DNA of 64,000 bases from CAYSRC01 sp964433495 (lineage in GTDB: Bacteria > Bacillota > Clostridia > Oscillospirales > Ruminococcaceae). The position numbers were made by a program, and so were the translations under genes. The notes beneath the pieces were generated by a model. It did not search any database and was not told where the DNA came from. It saw only the letters and a program-made list of their open reading frames with translations. The stretch is from contig CAYSRC010000005.1 in the NCBI GenBank assembly GCA_964433495.1, forward strand, positions 1 to 64,000. The letters run 5' to 3'. Shown here piece after piece: positions 33,905 to 43,376 of the stretch; position 1 is the stretch's first letter, and every line of letters starts with the position of its first letter.

Positions 33905-35065
33905 TTATTCCTCGCCGTTGAGGAAGTCGTAAGCGACCTGGCAGTGCAGCGCGACGCCGGTGCGGAAGCAATCCTCGTCAAACACGACATAGTCGCTGTG
34001 GTTGGGGTACTCGCCGCCGCCGCCCAGGCTGGCAAACGCCGCCTTGGTCAGCACCGAATAGTCGGCAAAGTCCTCGGCGCCCATCATCGGCTTCATCCGC
34101 ACGACAAGCTTTTCATCGTCGGCCACCTTATTCGCCGCCGACTTGACGATCTCAAGCATCTCGTCGTTGTTCACAAGGACCTCGGTCATCATGTCGTACT
34201 CGACCTCGGCCTCGCAGCGGAAGGCCGCCGCGGTCTCCTTGGCGATGCGGGTCATGACCTCGGGCATCCTGTGATGGACGTCGACGTCATAGCTGCGGCC
34301 CGTGCCCTCCATGACGGCCTCGCCCGAGACGATGTTAAAACGCGAGCCGCTGGCCAGCTTGCCGACCGTCACGACGACGGGCTGCGTCGGCGGGAACTCG
34401 CGGCTGACCATGGTCTGAAGGTTCATGACGATCGCCGCGGCGGCAACGGTGGCGTCAACTGCGGTGTCGGGCATTGCGCCGTGGCCCGCCTTGCCCTTGA
34501 CGGTGATCTTGAACATGTCGGCGGCGCTCGCCGACGCGCCGGGGCAGTAAGCGATGCAACCGACGGGGGCGGTGCCCGCGATGTGGATGCCGAAGATGAA
34601 ATCGACCCCCTCGAGGCCGCCCTGCTTGATGACGGCCTTCGCGCCGCAGGCGAGCTCTTCGGCGGGCTGGAATATGAGGCGGACGGTGCCCTTGAGCTCG
34701 TCCTTGATGCTGTTGAGAACCTTCGCCGCGCCGAGCAGCATCGCCGCGTGGGTGTCGTGGCCGCACGCGTGCATAAAGCCGTCGTTCTGCGACTTGAACT
34801 CGAGGTCGGTCTTCTCGGTGATGCTCAGCGCGTCGATGTCGGCGCGAAGCGCGATGGTTTTGCCGGGCTTGCCGCCCTCAATTGTGCCGATGACGCCGGT
34901 GGGCTCGAGGCGTCTGTAGGGGATGCCTATCTTGTCAAGCTCCTCGGCGATGCGGTCGGTAGTGCGAAACTCCTGCATACTTGCCTCGGGGTGCATGTGC
35001 AGGTCGTGTCTGAAGGCGACGACATCGTCGTTGACCTTTTTGGCGAGCTCTCTGAAATCCATCAT
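33905..35065 (-). CDS. M20-family metal-dependent amidohydrolase
   Basis: A 386-residue enzyme like N-acyl-L-amino-acid amidohydrolases or hippurate hydrolases. Metal-site motifs: RADIDALSI (metal Asp region), FMHACGHDTHAAMLLGAAK, IFQPAEELACGA (catalytic and metal Glu), MGAEDFADYS. The dimerisation insert ADMFKITVKGKAGHGAMPDT is typical. ATG 35065 lies six bases after GAGAGGG. An upstream membrane protein (DUF5058) on the same strand may import the substrate. Confidence 0.92.
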   Translation of the reverse strand: MMDFRELAKKVNDDVVAFRHDLHMHPEASMQEFRTTDRIAEELDKIGIPYRRLEPTGVIGTIEGGKPGKTIALRADIDALSITEKTDLEFKSQNDGFMHACGHDTHAAMLLGAAKVLNSIKDELKGTVRLIFQPAEELACGAKAVIKQGGLEGVDFIFGIHIAGTAPVGCIAYCPGASASAADMFKITVKGKAGHGAMPDTAVDATVAAAAIVMNLQTMVSREFPPTQPVVVTVGKLASGSRFNIVSGEAVMEGTGRSYDVDVHHRMPEVMTRIAKETAAAFRCEAEVEYDMMTEVLVNNDEMLEIVKSAANKVADDEKLVVRMKPMMGAEDFADYSVLTKAAFASLGGGGEYPNHSDYVVFDEDCFRTGVALHCQVAYDFLNGEE

Positions 35066-35578
35066 TAAAAACCCTCTCTTGTTGTTTTTCAATAAGGGGC
35101 TCAAGGCCCCGTTATTTAACGTATAGCCGCAAAGCTGTCCTGTGCCCGAAAGCGGCGGCTCGGGCCAAGTAAAAGCCGTCGTTCGGCTGTGTGCGGAGCC
35201 GCCGAAGTCTTTTCTGCCGGCGGCACTATATTAAATTATAAGACCAAAAATACGGGCGTGCAAGGTTGTCCGCAAAAAAGACACCGAAAAAAACCTAAAA
35301 ACCGCCTAACCCGCAAAAACTCCCGCAAAACGACCCGCCGTGCGGCGGATTTACCCCGACCGCTCGGGACAGGGCATTTCTGCAAAATTCAGTGTGCGCC
35401 GTGTCAAGACGGCGGCAAAGTCCCCTGTCCGACCTTTCGCCGCGCGTTTTTTGTGTGCGGAGCACGGTTGAGAACCCTTTGCACAAAACGACGCGTGCGC
35501 GGCCGCAAAAGAATTCGGGGGCAGCGCGCTTTGCTGCCCCCGAAAAAACCAACGAATTTGCACTCCCTGTCGCCAAGC
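35066..35578. other. 513-base spacer between DUF5058 and M20 genes
   Basis: No gene seen. It contains a hairpin with GGGGGCAGC (35517-35525) and GCTGCCCCC (35533-35541) shortly after the DUF5058 stop, a likely terminator. A second stem, AATAA-GGGGC with its complement at 35089-35114, lies just ahead of the M20 ribosome site and could be a leader hairpin. Confidence 0.55.
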
Positions 35579-36766
35579 TCAGTGGATAAACTTGACAAGA
35601 ACACCCGCGACGATGACCGACACGATGGTCACGCAGACAAAGCTGCCGACAAGCATCGGGGGCATGAGCTCGGACGAAACCGCCGCGCGCTCCTCGGGAT
35701 CGCTCGTGTTGATGTCGAGCGCCTCGTTGACAAGGAGGACGTTTATCGGGAAGCCGAGGAAGGCGTTGAGGATGATCGCGTAGCTCATCCAAAAGCTCTT
35801 CTTGAATATCTTGCTCGCTACAAAGGCCATGAGCGCCATGCCGGCCGCGGCCATGAGCACGAGCGCCGCCGAAACGCCGAACGCCGAGAGAATGGTGTTC
35901 ATGTCGTTGCCCGCGAGACCGCCGAACAGATAGAGCATGATGATGGTGATGCACATGCCGTAGGCGTTGGCCTTGGACAGGCAGTCGGTCTCAAGGAAGC
36001 CTATCTCATGCGCGGCAAAGCCGAGCAGCATCGCCCACACGTACATCGAGATGCTGAAGCCCGCCGCGGCCGTAGCGACCTGGAGCAGGTAGGACAGAAC
36101 GCCGATAAACCCTAACTTGAGCAGGATGAGGTTTGTGCTGCTCGCCTTTTTGGACCTTTTGCCGTCGCCGCCCTCGGCAGCGGGGGCCTTGAGCTCGCCG
36201 CTCTTATACTTCGCGCTCAGCGACCTCGTCTCCTTGCGCAGGCAGAAGGCGGTGAGCGGATAGCCGACAACGCCCTGAAGCGCCATGCAGACTATGGCGA
36301 TGACGATCGCCTGCTGGTTGCCGGCCGCCTCGGCCGCCTGGCGAACCATCGAGGTCGCAATGGCGGCGCCCGTGAGCGGAGGCGCGGCCGCAACCGCGTT
36401 GTCCCAGCCGAATATCGCCGCGCCGATCGTCAGGCAGATCGCGACGATCGCAACGATGCCCATGAGCGCGATAAGAACCGTCCTCCACTGCGCCGCCATC
36501 TCCCTGCGGTTGATAAGCGTGCCGAGGTTGGCCACAAGAAGCGCCGAGACAAGCGCGAACAGCACCCCTGTTATACCCGCCGCTTCAACGATCGTCGGGG
36601 GGAACACGCCCGTCCAAAACAGCGTGACAAGCAGAATGGTGACCGTGAGCGCCATGGGGACAATGCCCTTGGTCAGCTTGGCCACAAGCTCACCCACGAC
36701 GAGCACGGCAAGCAGTGCCGTCAGCGCGCCGTAGGGCGTCAGAAGCAAACCCTGAATGAATTCCAT
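35579..36766 (-). CDS. DUF5058-type multi-pass membrane protein, probable transporter
   Basis: 395 residues with about ten membrane helices, including LTALLAVLVVGELVAKLTKG, TIVEAAGITGVLFALVSALL and WAMLLGFAAHEIGFLETDCL. Polar/Gly breaks such as AAPPLTGAAIATSMVRQAAE look like transporter re-entrant loops. I place it in DUF5058, which I associate with amidohydrolase genes; this is from memory and moderately sure. The ATG is preceded by AGAGGAAAAAGAAAAG. The M20 gene lies downstream on the same strand. Confidence 0.65.
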   Translation of the reverse strand: MEFIQGLLLTPYGALTALLAVLVVGELVAKLTKGIVPMALTVTILLVTLFWTGVFPPTIVEAAGITGVLFALVSALLVANLGTLINRREMAAQWRTVLIALMGIVAIVAICLTIGAAIFGWDNAVAAAPPLTGAAIATSMVRQAAEAAGNQQAIVIAIVCMALQGVVGYPLTAFCLRKETRSLSAKYKSGELKAPAAEGGDGKRSKKASSTNLILLKLGFIGVLSYLLQVATAAAGFSISMYVWAMLLGFAAHEIGFLETDCLSKANAYGMCITIIMLYLFGGLAGNDMNTILSAFGVSAALVLMAAAGMALMAFVASKIFKKSFWMSYAIILNAFLGFPINVLLVNEALDINTSDPEERAAVSSELMPPMLVGSFVCVTIVSVIVAGVLVKFIH

Positions 36767-37159
36767 CTTTTCTTTTTCCTCTCTGAAATAATCGTACCCT
36801 CAAAACAAGAATACATAAGCACGCCGTCACTTTATCGCTTTAAATTGACAGTGCTTATTTTTACAATTATATCAACTGAAAACCTCAAAAACAAGCCCAT
36901 TTCAAATAATAGGCAGTTTGCTTAAAAGTTTGTCCTAAACACAAAAAAATTGCTTTAAAGTGTCTATTTCGGTCGGCGCATCCGGCAGAGAGATTGACTG
37001 CACAGATCCCCGTCGAAGCGCGCGTTGTGTTGTGAGCTTAGCCCGCTGCCCGCCAATCCCCCGCCGCTCTGCGGCCCCCCCTTTTTACACACGCCCTGCA
37101 TACTCCCGCAGGGTGTGGAGGCGTTCGATCCTATTACGCGCGGTAAGGGGGGGCTTTAA

Positions 37160-37207
37160 GTTCCGTGCCCTTGAGGTTCCGTGCCCTTGAGGTTCCGTGC
37201 CCTTGAG
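37160..37207. repeat. Three exact 16-bp tandem repeats
   Basis: The unit GTTCCGTGCCCTTGAG occurs three times without change, immediately next to a dispersed repeat unit. It is probably a local slippage product. Confidence 0.9.
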
Positions 37208-37600
37208 CTTCCCCCGTGGGGGGAAGCTGTCAGCGTCAGCTGACTGATGAGGGGGTAACCGAACTCCTTCGCCTGATCTCGCCCCTGTGCAAATGAACGG
37301 CTTCCCTCACCCCTCATCCACCGCGGGGCGGTTCCCCTTCCCCCCATGGGGGAAGGTTTTCGGGACTTAAAGCCTGCGCCTGTCCCACGGGTCTTGTGCC
37401 CTTAGGCCCCCTTGTGTAAAGGGGCTGTCACAAGGTGACTGAGGGATTGTTTGTACAAGGCTTTGACGGCTAAAAAGCCTCTTGCGACAACTCACGCCCA
37501 TTCCTTACAGTCCGTCGGTGGCAGCGCAGCTGACAGAGAGGTTGTGCCCCTGAGGCTCCCTTTCCGAACGGTCAGCCGGTGAAGCTGTCAGGCTGCCTGC

Positions 37601-37687
37601 CTTAATCGGAACAATAGCACGAAAGTCGCATGATATCGCGCCGCATGTCAAATGTCCGTTCCGCTGCCGTTTGACCGCGCCGCGCGG
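37601..37687 (-). repeat. 87-bp repeat unit, copy 2 (inverted relative to 9923-10009)
   Basis: Reverse complement of the unit at 9923-10009, with roughly ten differences in 87 bases. The two copies face each other across 27.6 kb. Confidence 0.85.
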
Positions 37688-37844
37688 CAGATGCGCGTCG
37701 CAGTCGGCACGGCGCTCGCGCTCTCCCCCTCCCCGCAAACAAAGATCGTCCTTCGTCCCGACACAGAAAGCTGCACCGAAAAGAGGGTGCGGAAGCCCGA
37801 CGGCTTCCGCACCCTTTTGGTTCTTTTTTTCGTTCGATTCGGCG

Positions 37845-38249
37845 CTATTTCGCCGCCGAAATCCGCACGAGTGCGCGCTTGAGGCGGGCGTCGGCGAGCT
37901 TGAGCTGTGCCTCGTCCTCGGCCTTCTCCTCCATCATCCTGCGGGCACGCTCAGCGGACGCCTCCGCGCGCGAGACGTCAATTTCATCCGCCCACTCAAA
38001 GGTCGTGGGCACGAGCGTCACCTCGCCGCCGAGAACCGAAACCATGCCGCCGATGCACGCGCCGCGGCGGACGCCGTCGGCGGTGTGCACCTCGGCGGAT
38101 CCCATGCCGAGCGGGGCGACAAAGTCGGTGTGCTTGGCAAGGATGCCGACCTCGCCCTCGGCCGTGCGCACGCACAGCTCCTCGGCGTCGCCGCTGAACT
38201 TTATTCCGTCGGGCGTCACGATCGTAAGCTTAAACGAAGTCATGCTCAC
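37845..38249 (-). CDS. atpC: ATP synthase F1 epsilon subunit
   Basis: 134 residues, central-stalk subunit. N-terminal beta-sandwich (FKLTIVTPDGIKFSGDAEEL, GEVGILAKHTDFVAPLGMG) and C-terminal helical pair (ASAERARRMMEEKAEDEAQL). It overlaps atpD by four bases and is the last gene of the operon. Confidence 0.95.
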   Translation of the reverse strand: MSMTSFKLTIVTPDGIKFSGDAEELCVRTAEGEVGILAKHTDFVAPLGMGSAEVHTADGVRRGACIGGMVSVLGGEVTLVPTTFEWADEIDVSRAEASAERARRMMEEKAEDEAQLKLADARLKRALVRISAAK

Positions 38250-39643
38250 TCACCCTTTTTGTTCTTCTCGACGACCTCGTCGATCGTGCCCGCAAACAGG
38301 AAGGCGGATTCGGGGATGTCGTCGTGCCTGCCCTCGATGATCTCCTTAAAGCCGCGGATGGTCTCCTTGAGCGGCACGTATTTGCCCTGGAAGCCGGTGA
38401 ACTGCTCAGCCACCGAGAAGGGCTGCGAGAGGAACCGCTGTACCTTTCTCGCGCGGTTGACAAGCAGCTTGTCCTCGTCGGACAGCTCGTCCATGCCCAT
38501 GATGGCGATGATGTCCTGAAGCTCTTTATACCGCTGAAGGATGCTCTGCACGCTGCGCGCGACCTCGTAGTGCTCGCTCCCGACGACGCCGGGCTCGAGG
38601 ATGCGCGAGGTCGAGGCGAGCGGGTCGACAGCGGGGAAGATGCCCAGCGACGCGATGCCGCGGTCGAGAACCGTCGTCGCGTCGAGGTGGGCAAACGTCG
38701 TAGCCGGCGCGGGGTCGGTGAGGTCGTCCGCCGGGACATAGACCGCCTGAACCGACGTTATCGAGCCGCTCTTGGTCGAGGTGATGCGCTCCTGAAGGGC
38801 GCCCATCTCGGTGGCAAGGGTGGGCTGATAGCCGACGGCGGACGGCATGCGCCCGAGCAGGGCCGAGACCTCGCTGCCCGCCTGGGTGAACCTGAAGATG
38901 TTGTCGATGAACAGAAGGACGTCCTGGTGCTTGACGTCGCGGAAATACTCGGCGAGCGTGAGGCCCGAGAGGCCGACGCGCATACGCGCCCCCGGCGGCT
39001 CGTTCATCTGTCCGTAGACGAGGGCCGTCTTGTTGATGACCCCCGACTCCTTCATCTCGTTGTAGAGGTCGTTGCCCTCCCTCGTGCGCTCGCCGACGCC
39101 CGTGAACACCGACAGGCCGCCGTGCTGCTTGGCAACGTTGTTGATAAGCTCCATGATAAGGACGGTCTTGCCCACGCCGGCGCCGCCGAACAGGCCGATC
39201 TTGCCGCCCTTGGCGTAGGGGCAGATGAGGTCGACGACCTTGATGCCCGTCTCGAGGATCTCGGTGGACGACTGCTGCTCGTCATACGGCGGCGCCGCCC
39301 TGTGGATCGGCCACCTCTGCTGTGTTTTGGGGGCCTCGCCCCCGTCGATGGGCTGCCCGAGAAGGTTGAACATGCGCCCGAGGCACTCGTCCCCGACGGG
39401 CACCGTTATCGGGCCGCCTGTGTCCACAGCCTCTGCGCCGCGGCACAGTCCGTCGGTCGAGCTCATCGAGACGCAGCGCACGACATTGTCGCCGATGTGC
39501 TGCGCAACCTCGGCGACGACCGTCTTGTCGCCGTTTTGGGTCTCTATGGCAGTCCTGAGCGCGGGAAGCTCCCCGTCGTCAAAGCGCACGTCGAGAACAG
39601 GCCCGATGACCTGCACGATCGTGCCTTTATGCTGTTTGTCCAT
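38246..39643 (-). CDS. atpD: ATP synthase F1 beta subunit
   Basis: 465 residues, the catalytic F1 subunit. Walker A GGAGVGKTVLIMELINN, the DVLLFIDNIFRFTQAGSEVS region and ALLGRMPSAVGYQPTLATEM are all intact. TAGGAG lies upstream of the ATG. A 215-base spacer separates it from atpG, longer than the other junctions of the operon. Confidence 0.98.
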   Translation of the reverse strand: MDKQHKGTIVQVIGPVLDVRFDDGELPALRTAIETQNGDKTVVAEVAQHIGDNVVRCVSMSSTDGLCRGAEAVDTGGPITVPVGDECLGRMFNLLGQPIDGGEAPKTQQRWPIHRAAPPYDEQQSSTEILETGIKVVDLICPYAKGGKIGLFGGAGVGKTVLIMELINNVAKQHGGLSVFTGVGERTREGNDLYNEMKESGVINKTALVYGQMNEPPGARMRVGLSGLTLAEYFRDVKHQDVLLFIDNIFRFTQAGSEVSALLGRMPSAVGYQPTLATEMGALQERITSTKSGSITSVQAVYVPADDLTDPAPATTFAHLDATTVLDRGIASLGIFPAVDPLASTSRILEPGVVGSEHYEVARSVQSILQRYKELQDIIAIMGMDELSDEDKLLVNRARKVQRFLSQPFSVAEQFTGFQGKYVPLKETIRGFKEIIEGRHDDIPESAFLFAGTIDEVVEKNKKGE

Positions 39644-39858
39644 ATTGAGTCAACTCCTAAAATCGGGCTAAAGCGCCCTTTGTCAGGTTATGGCCGTCCG
39701 CCCAAAAAGCGCGCGGCGTGTTTGATCGGCACTCCCCAAAGGCCGCGCACGGGCGGCGGGGAGGCTTTAAGGCTTCGGGATGCGGCGGCAGGTCAGCGCA
39801 CTGCGCCGTCACGGCCGCGCGTCCGCCCCGCCCGTCTTCCGAAAAAAGACGGCAGGCG

Positions 39859-40719
39859 TCAGTTTTCGGAGCCCGCGACGATCTCGGTTATCTCCTGCGT
39901 GATGGCGCCCTGCCTCGCGCGGTTGTAACTGAGGCTGAGGGTGCTTATCATCTCGTCGGCGTTTTTGGTCGCCGCGTCCATTGCGTTGCGGCGTGCCGCG
40001 AGCTCGGATGCGACCGACTCGCACAGCGCGCCGTAGATGACGCCGCCGATGTACTCGGGGACGATGCGGGCAAACACCTCCTCCTCGGACGGCTCGTAGA
40101 TCGCCTCCGAGTGGGTGTCGTTCATCCCGTCGTCCGCCGCAGAATCGCTCAGCGGCAGCAGCCTGTAGCTTGACGGGTTCTGCGAAAGGGCGGACACAAA
40201 ATCGGTCCAGCCGATGTACATGCCGTCAAACTCGCCCGCGAGATACCGCTCGGTGAGGCCCTTCGCGAGGCTGAAGCAGTCGCCGATCGAGACGTTTGCC
40301 GCGACAGAGTACGCCTCGCTCAGCACCTCGACGCCGCGGCTTCTGAAAAACTCGAGCGCCTTCTTCCCTATCGGCACCACGGCGCAAGGGATGTCCTCGG
40401 CGAGCATCTGCGCGTAAACGCGCTTTAGGATGTTGCTGTTGTACCCGCCCGCAAGGCCCCTGTCGCCCGCAATCACCACATAGCACAGCTTTTTCGCCTC
40501 GCGCCGCTCGGTATAGGGCGTCGAGATCGACCTGTCCCTCGCGATGATGTTGCTGATGGTGCTGAACAGGATGCCGAAGTAAGGGCGGCTTTCGGCCGCT
40601 TTTTCCTGCGCGCGGCGCAGCTTGGAGGCGGCAACCATCTGCATGGCCTTCGTTATCTGCCGTGTGCTCTCCATGCTCTTTATTCTCAGCTTGATTTCCT
40701 TCATGGAACCGCTTGCCAT
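39859..40719 (-). CDS. atpG: ATP synthase F1 gamma subunit
   Basis: 286 residues, rotating shaft. N-terminal helix IKLRIKSMESTRQITKAMQM and C-terminal helix MDAATKNADEMISTLSLSYN then RARQGAITQEITEIVAGSEN are the conserved coiled-coil parts. Also VIAGDRGLAGGYNSNI. Confidence 0.97.
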   Translation of the reverse strand: MASGSMKEIKLRIKSMESTRQITKAMQMVAASKLRRAQEKAAESRPYFGILFSTISNIIARDRSISTPYTERREAKKLCYVVIAGDRGLAGGYNSNILKRVYAQMLAEDIPCAVVPIGKKALEFFRSRGVEVLSEAYSVAANVSIGDCFSLAKGLTERYLAGEFDGMYIGWTDFVSALSQNPSSYRLLPLSDSAADDGMNDTHSEAIYEPSEEEVFARIVPEYIGGVIYGALCESVASELAARRNAMDAATKNADEMISTLSLSYNRARQGAITQEITEIVAGSEN

Positions 40720-40768
40720 GGCGCGCTTCCCCCTTTCAAAAATCTGCTTTTATCACGCTGTCAGCTCT

Positions 40769-42277
40769 TTAGGCCGCAAACCTTGCGGCGAGCTCGGTGA
40801 TGACGGCCTTAAGTCTCTCCTCCGTCTCGGGCGCAAGGCTCTTGAGCTCGTTGATGCTCTCGAGGATGTCCGAGTTCGCGGTGTCGAGCGTGTCGGCAAG
40901 CTCGCGCTCAAAGTCGGCGACCCTGTCCACCGACACCCCGTCGATGAGCCCGTTGACCACAGCGTAGATGATGCACACCTGCTGCGCGACGTCGATGGGC
41001 CGGTTGTTCTTCTGCTTGAGGACCTCGACGATGCGCGCCCCCTGCGCAAGCCTCGCCTTGGTGTCGGCGTCGAGGTCGGAGCCGAACTGCGCAAAGCCCT
41101 GAAGCTCGCGGTACTGCGAATAGAGCAGCTTGAGCGAGCCCGCGACCTTTTTCATCGCCTTTATCTGGGCGTTGCCGCCGACGCGCGAAACCGAGATGCC
41201 GGGGTTGACGGCGGGCATGACGCCCGCGTTGAACAGCTCGGTCTCGAGAAATATCTGTCCGTCGGTTATCGAGATGACGTTGGTCGGGATGTACGCCGAG
41301 ACGTCGCCCGCCTGCGTCTCGATAATCGGCAGCGCGGTGAGGCTGCCGCCGCCCCGCTCGGCGCTCAGATGAGCGGCGCGCTCGAGCAGGCGGGAGTGCA
41401 GGTAGAAGACGTCGCCGGGGTACGCCTCGCGCCCCGGGGGACGCCGGATGAGAAGGGAGATCGCGCGGTAGGCGACCGCGTGCTTGCTCAGGTCGTCATA
41501 GATGACCAAAACGTCCTTCCCCTTGTCCATAAAGTACTCGCCCATCGTGCAGCCCGCGTACGGCGCGATGTACTGCATGGGCGCGAGCTCGGACGCGGTC
41601 GCGGACACGACGATGGTGTAATCCATCGCGCCCGCGCGCTCGAGGTTGCCCACAAGCTGCGCGACCGTCGACTGCTTTTGGCCGATGGCGACGTATATAC
41701 AGATGACGTCCTTGCCCTTTTGGTTGATGATGGTATCGGTCGCGATGGTCGTCTTGCCGGTCTGGCGGTCGCCGATGATGAGCTCGCGCTGGCCGCGGCC
41801 TATCGGGATCATCGAGTCGATCGCCTTGATGCCCGTGCTCAGCGGCACGTTGACGGGCTCGCGCTCGATGATGCCGGGCGCGGGCGACTCGACGGGGCGG
41901 TACTCGCTGCTCTCGACGGGGCCCTTGCCGTCGATGGGCGCGCCTATCGCGTTGACGACGCGTCCGATGAGCCCCTCGCCGACGGGCACCGACACCACGC
42001 GCCCTGTGCGCTTGACTGTGTCGCCCTCGCGGATCTCGCTGTCGTCGCCGAGTATGACGATCGCGACGGTGTTCTCCTCGAGGTTGAGCGCCATGCCGTA
42101 CACCCCGCCCGGGAACTCGACCAGCTCGTTCATGACGCACTTGTCAAGCCCCGACGCCCGCGCAATGCCGTCGCCCACCGTGATGACGGTGCCGATCTCG
42201 CTCTGCTCGGCGCGCTTGTCGTAGTTCTTTATCTTGTCCTTGATAATTTTTGTTATTTCTTCGGGTCTCAGTTCCAT
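40769..42277 (-). CDS. atpA: ATP synthase F1 alpha subunit
   Basis: 502 residues, non-catalytic nucleotide-binding subunit. Walker A GDRQTGKTTIATDTIINQKG, KDVLVIYDDLSKHAVAYRAI, LLIRRPPGREAYPGDVFYLH and PTNVISITDGQIFLETELFN are present. Ribosome site AGAAAGCAGGAAAAG. Confidence 0.98.
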   Translation of the reverse strand: MELRPEEITKIIKDKIKNYDKRAEQSEIGTVITVGDGIARASGLDKCVMNELVEFPGGVYGMALNLEENTVAIVILGDDSEIREGDTVKRTGRVVSVPVGEGLIGRVVNAIGAPIDGKGPVESSEYRPVESPAPGIIEREPVNVPLSTGIKAIDSMIPIGRGQRELIIGDRQTGKTTIATDTIINQKGKDVICIYVAIGQKQSTVAQLVGNLERAGAMDYTIVVSATASELAPMQYIAPYAGCTMGEYFMDKGKDVLVIYDDLSKHAVAYRAISLLIRRPPGREAYPGDVFYLHSRLLERAAHLSAERGGGSLTALPIIETQAGDVSAYIPTNVISITDGQIFLETELFNAGVMPAVNPGISVSRVGGNAQIKAMKKVAGSLKLLYSQYRELQGFAQFGSDLDADTKARLAQGARIVEVLKQKNNRPIDVAQQVCIIYAVVNGLIDGVSVDRVADFERELADTLDTANSDILESINELKSLAPETEERLKAVITELAARFAA

Positions 42278-42295
42278 ACTTTTCCTGCTTTCTTT

Positions 42296-42835
42296 TTAAA
42301 GTACGGTATTCTTTAACAGGTCCTTTAACTCATCGAGACGGGTGCGCAGGGTGCCGTCCACCCTTTTGCCGCCGACGTCGATTCGGATGCCTCCGAGACA
42401 GCCGGCGTCCACACTGCACCTGAGCTCGGGCTTTTTGCCCGTCGCCGCGGCGATCTTTTCACGCAGCCTGTCCCGCAGCTCGGGCGCAAGGGCCGCGGCC
42501 GAGACAACATCGACCTCGATGATGCCGTTGTCCTCGTCAAAGCGCTGCTTGAACCGCTCGCAGCACCCCGAAAAGCTCGCCGCCCTTCCCTGCTCTGTCA
42601 AAACCTTTAAAAAGTTGAGCACATGACCGCTCACCCTGCCGCCTAAGCAGCCGTCGACGAGCTCGACCCTCTCCGCCTTGGGAAGGGAGGGCTCGCCCAA
42701 AATCCTCAAAAACTCCCTGTACGAGCCGAACGCCTGCCTGAGGGCGGCAAGCTCGTCCTTTATCTCGGCGGTCGTGCCCTCCTCGAGCGCAAGGTCGTAG
42801 AGGGCGTCGCCGTACACCTCGGCCGTCTTGGTCAT
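42296..42835 (-). CDS. atpH: ATP synthase F1 delta subunit
   Basis: 179 residues, peripheral-stalk connector. N-terminal helical domain (AEVYGDALYDLALEEGTTAE) and the C-terminal GGIRIDVGGKRVDGTLRTRL signature. It overlaps atpF by four bases. Confidence 0.95.
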   Translation of the reverse strand: MTKTAEVYGDALYDLALEEGTTAEIKDELAALRQAFGSYREFLRILGEPSLPKAERVELVDGCLGGRVSGHVLNFLKVLTEQGRAASFSGCCERFKQRFDEDNGIIEVDVVSAAALAPELRDRLREKIAAATGKKPELRCSVDAGCLGGIRIDVGGKRVDGTLRTRLDELKDLLKNTVL

Positions 42836-43338
42836 AGCGCGTCACCGAGCCCGTCGATGAACGAGCTGACAAGCTCCTTCTGCTTGTCGGCGTCGATCTC
42901 CTTCTCGACGATCCTTCCCGCGATGTCGGCGGCGATGGTCGAGATGTCGTCCTTGATCTCGTTGACCGCCTTCTTCTTTTCGCGCTCGATGTCGGCTTTG
43001 GCCTTCTCGAGGATTGCGGAGGCCTCCTGCTTGGCCTTGCCAACAATCTCTTCCTCGCGCCGTGTGCCGCGCGCCGTCGCCTCTTTTATGATGCGCTCGC
43101 GCTCCTCGCCGGCGGCGTCGAGCTGCGCCTGATACTTCACCTTGAGCGCTTCGGCCTCGTCCGCAGAGTTTTTGGCGTCCGTAAACAAACCGTCGATCTC
43201 GCTCTGACGGTCGTCTATCATCTTTTTGACGGGTTTAAAGAGAAACTTTTTAAGCAGCAGGAACGTGATAATCATGTTGCACAGCGTAAACAGCGCCGTC
43301 CAAAAGTCCACGCCCACCAGGCTTTCAAAGCCTTCCAT
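42832..43338 (-). CDS. atpF: ATP synthase F0 b subunit
   Basis: 168 residues. One N-terminal membrane helix (FWTALFTLCNMIITFLLLKK), then a long charged coiled coil forming the peripheral stalk (KAKADIEREKKKAVNEIKDD). Confidence 0.95.
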   Translation of the reverse strand: MEGFESLVGVDFWTALFTLCNMIITFLLLKKFLFKPVKKMIDDRQSEIDGLFTDAKNSADEAEALKVKYQAQLDAAGEERERIIKEATARGTRREEEIVGKAKQEASAILEKAKADIEREKKKAVNEIKDDISTIAADIAGRIVEKEIDADKQKELVSSFIDGLGDAL

Positions 43339-43376
43339 TCCGTCACCCCTTTCCGCGTTCGATAAAAAGCGTTGAT

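Larger units (their letters stand above)
36767..37844. repeat. 1.08-kb intergenic region with dispersed repeats
   Basis: No gene seen. AT-rich promoter-like DNA (36780-36960) comes first, then repeat units: GCATACTCCCGCAGGGTGTG (37099-37118), GAAGCTGTCAGCGTCAGCTG (37222-37241), GGGGCTGTCACAAGGTGACT followed by GAGGGATTGTTTGTACAAGG (37421-37460), CAGCGCAGCTGACAGAGAGG (37512-37531), the 16-bp triplet and the inverted 87-bp unit. The last hairpin (about 37781-37815, AGAGGGTGCGGAAGCC with its complement) is a likely terminator for the ATP synthase operon. Confidence 0.75.

Noticed and set aside
37160..37207. Three 16-bp direct repeats considered as a CRISPR fragment
   Set aside because: The repeats are contiguous with no spacers and no cas genes are nearby; it is a simple tandem repeat.
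38324..42316. Long plus-strand frames opposite atpD and atpA
   Set aside because: Shadows of the highly conserved minus-strand ATP synthase genes; no recognisable protein content.
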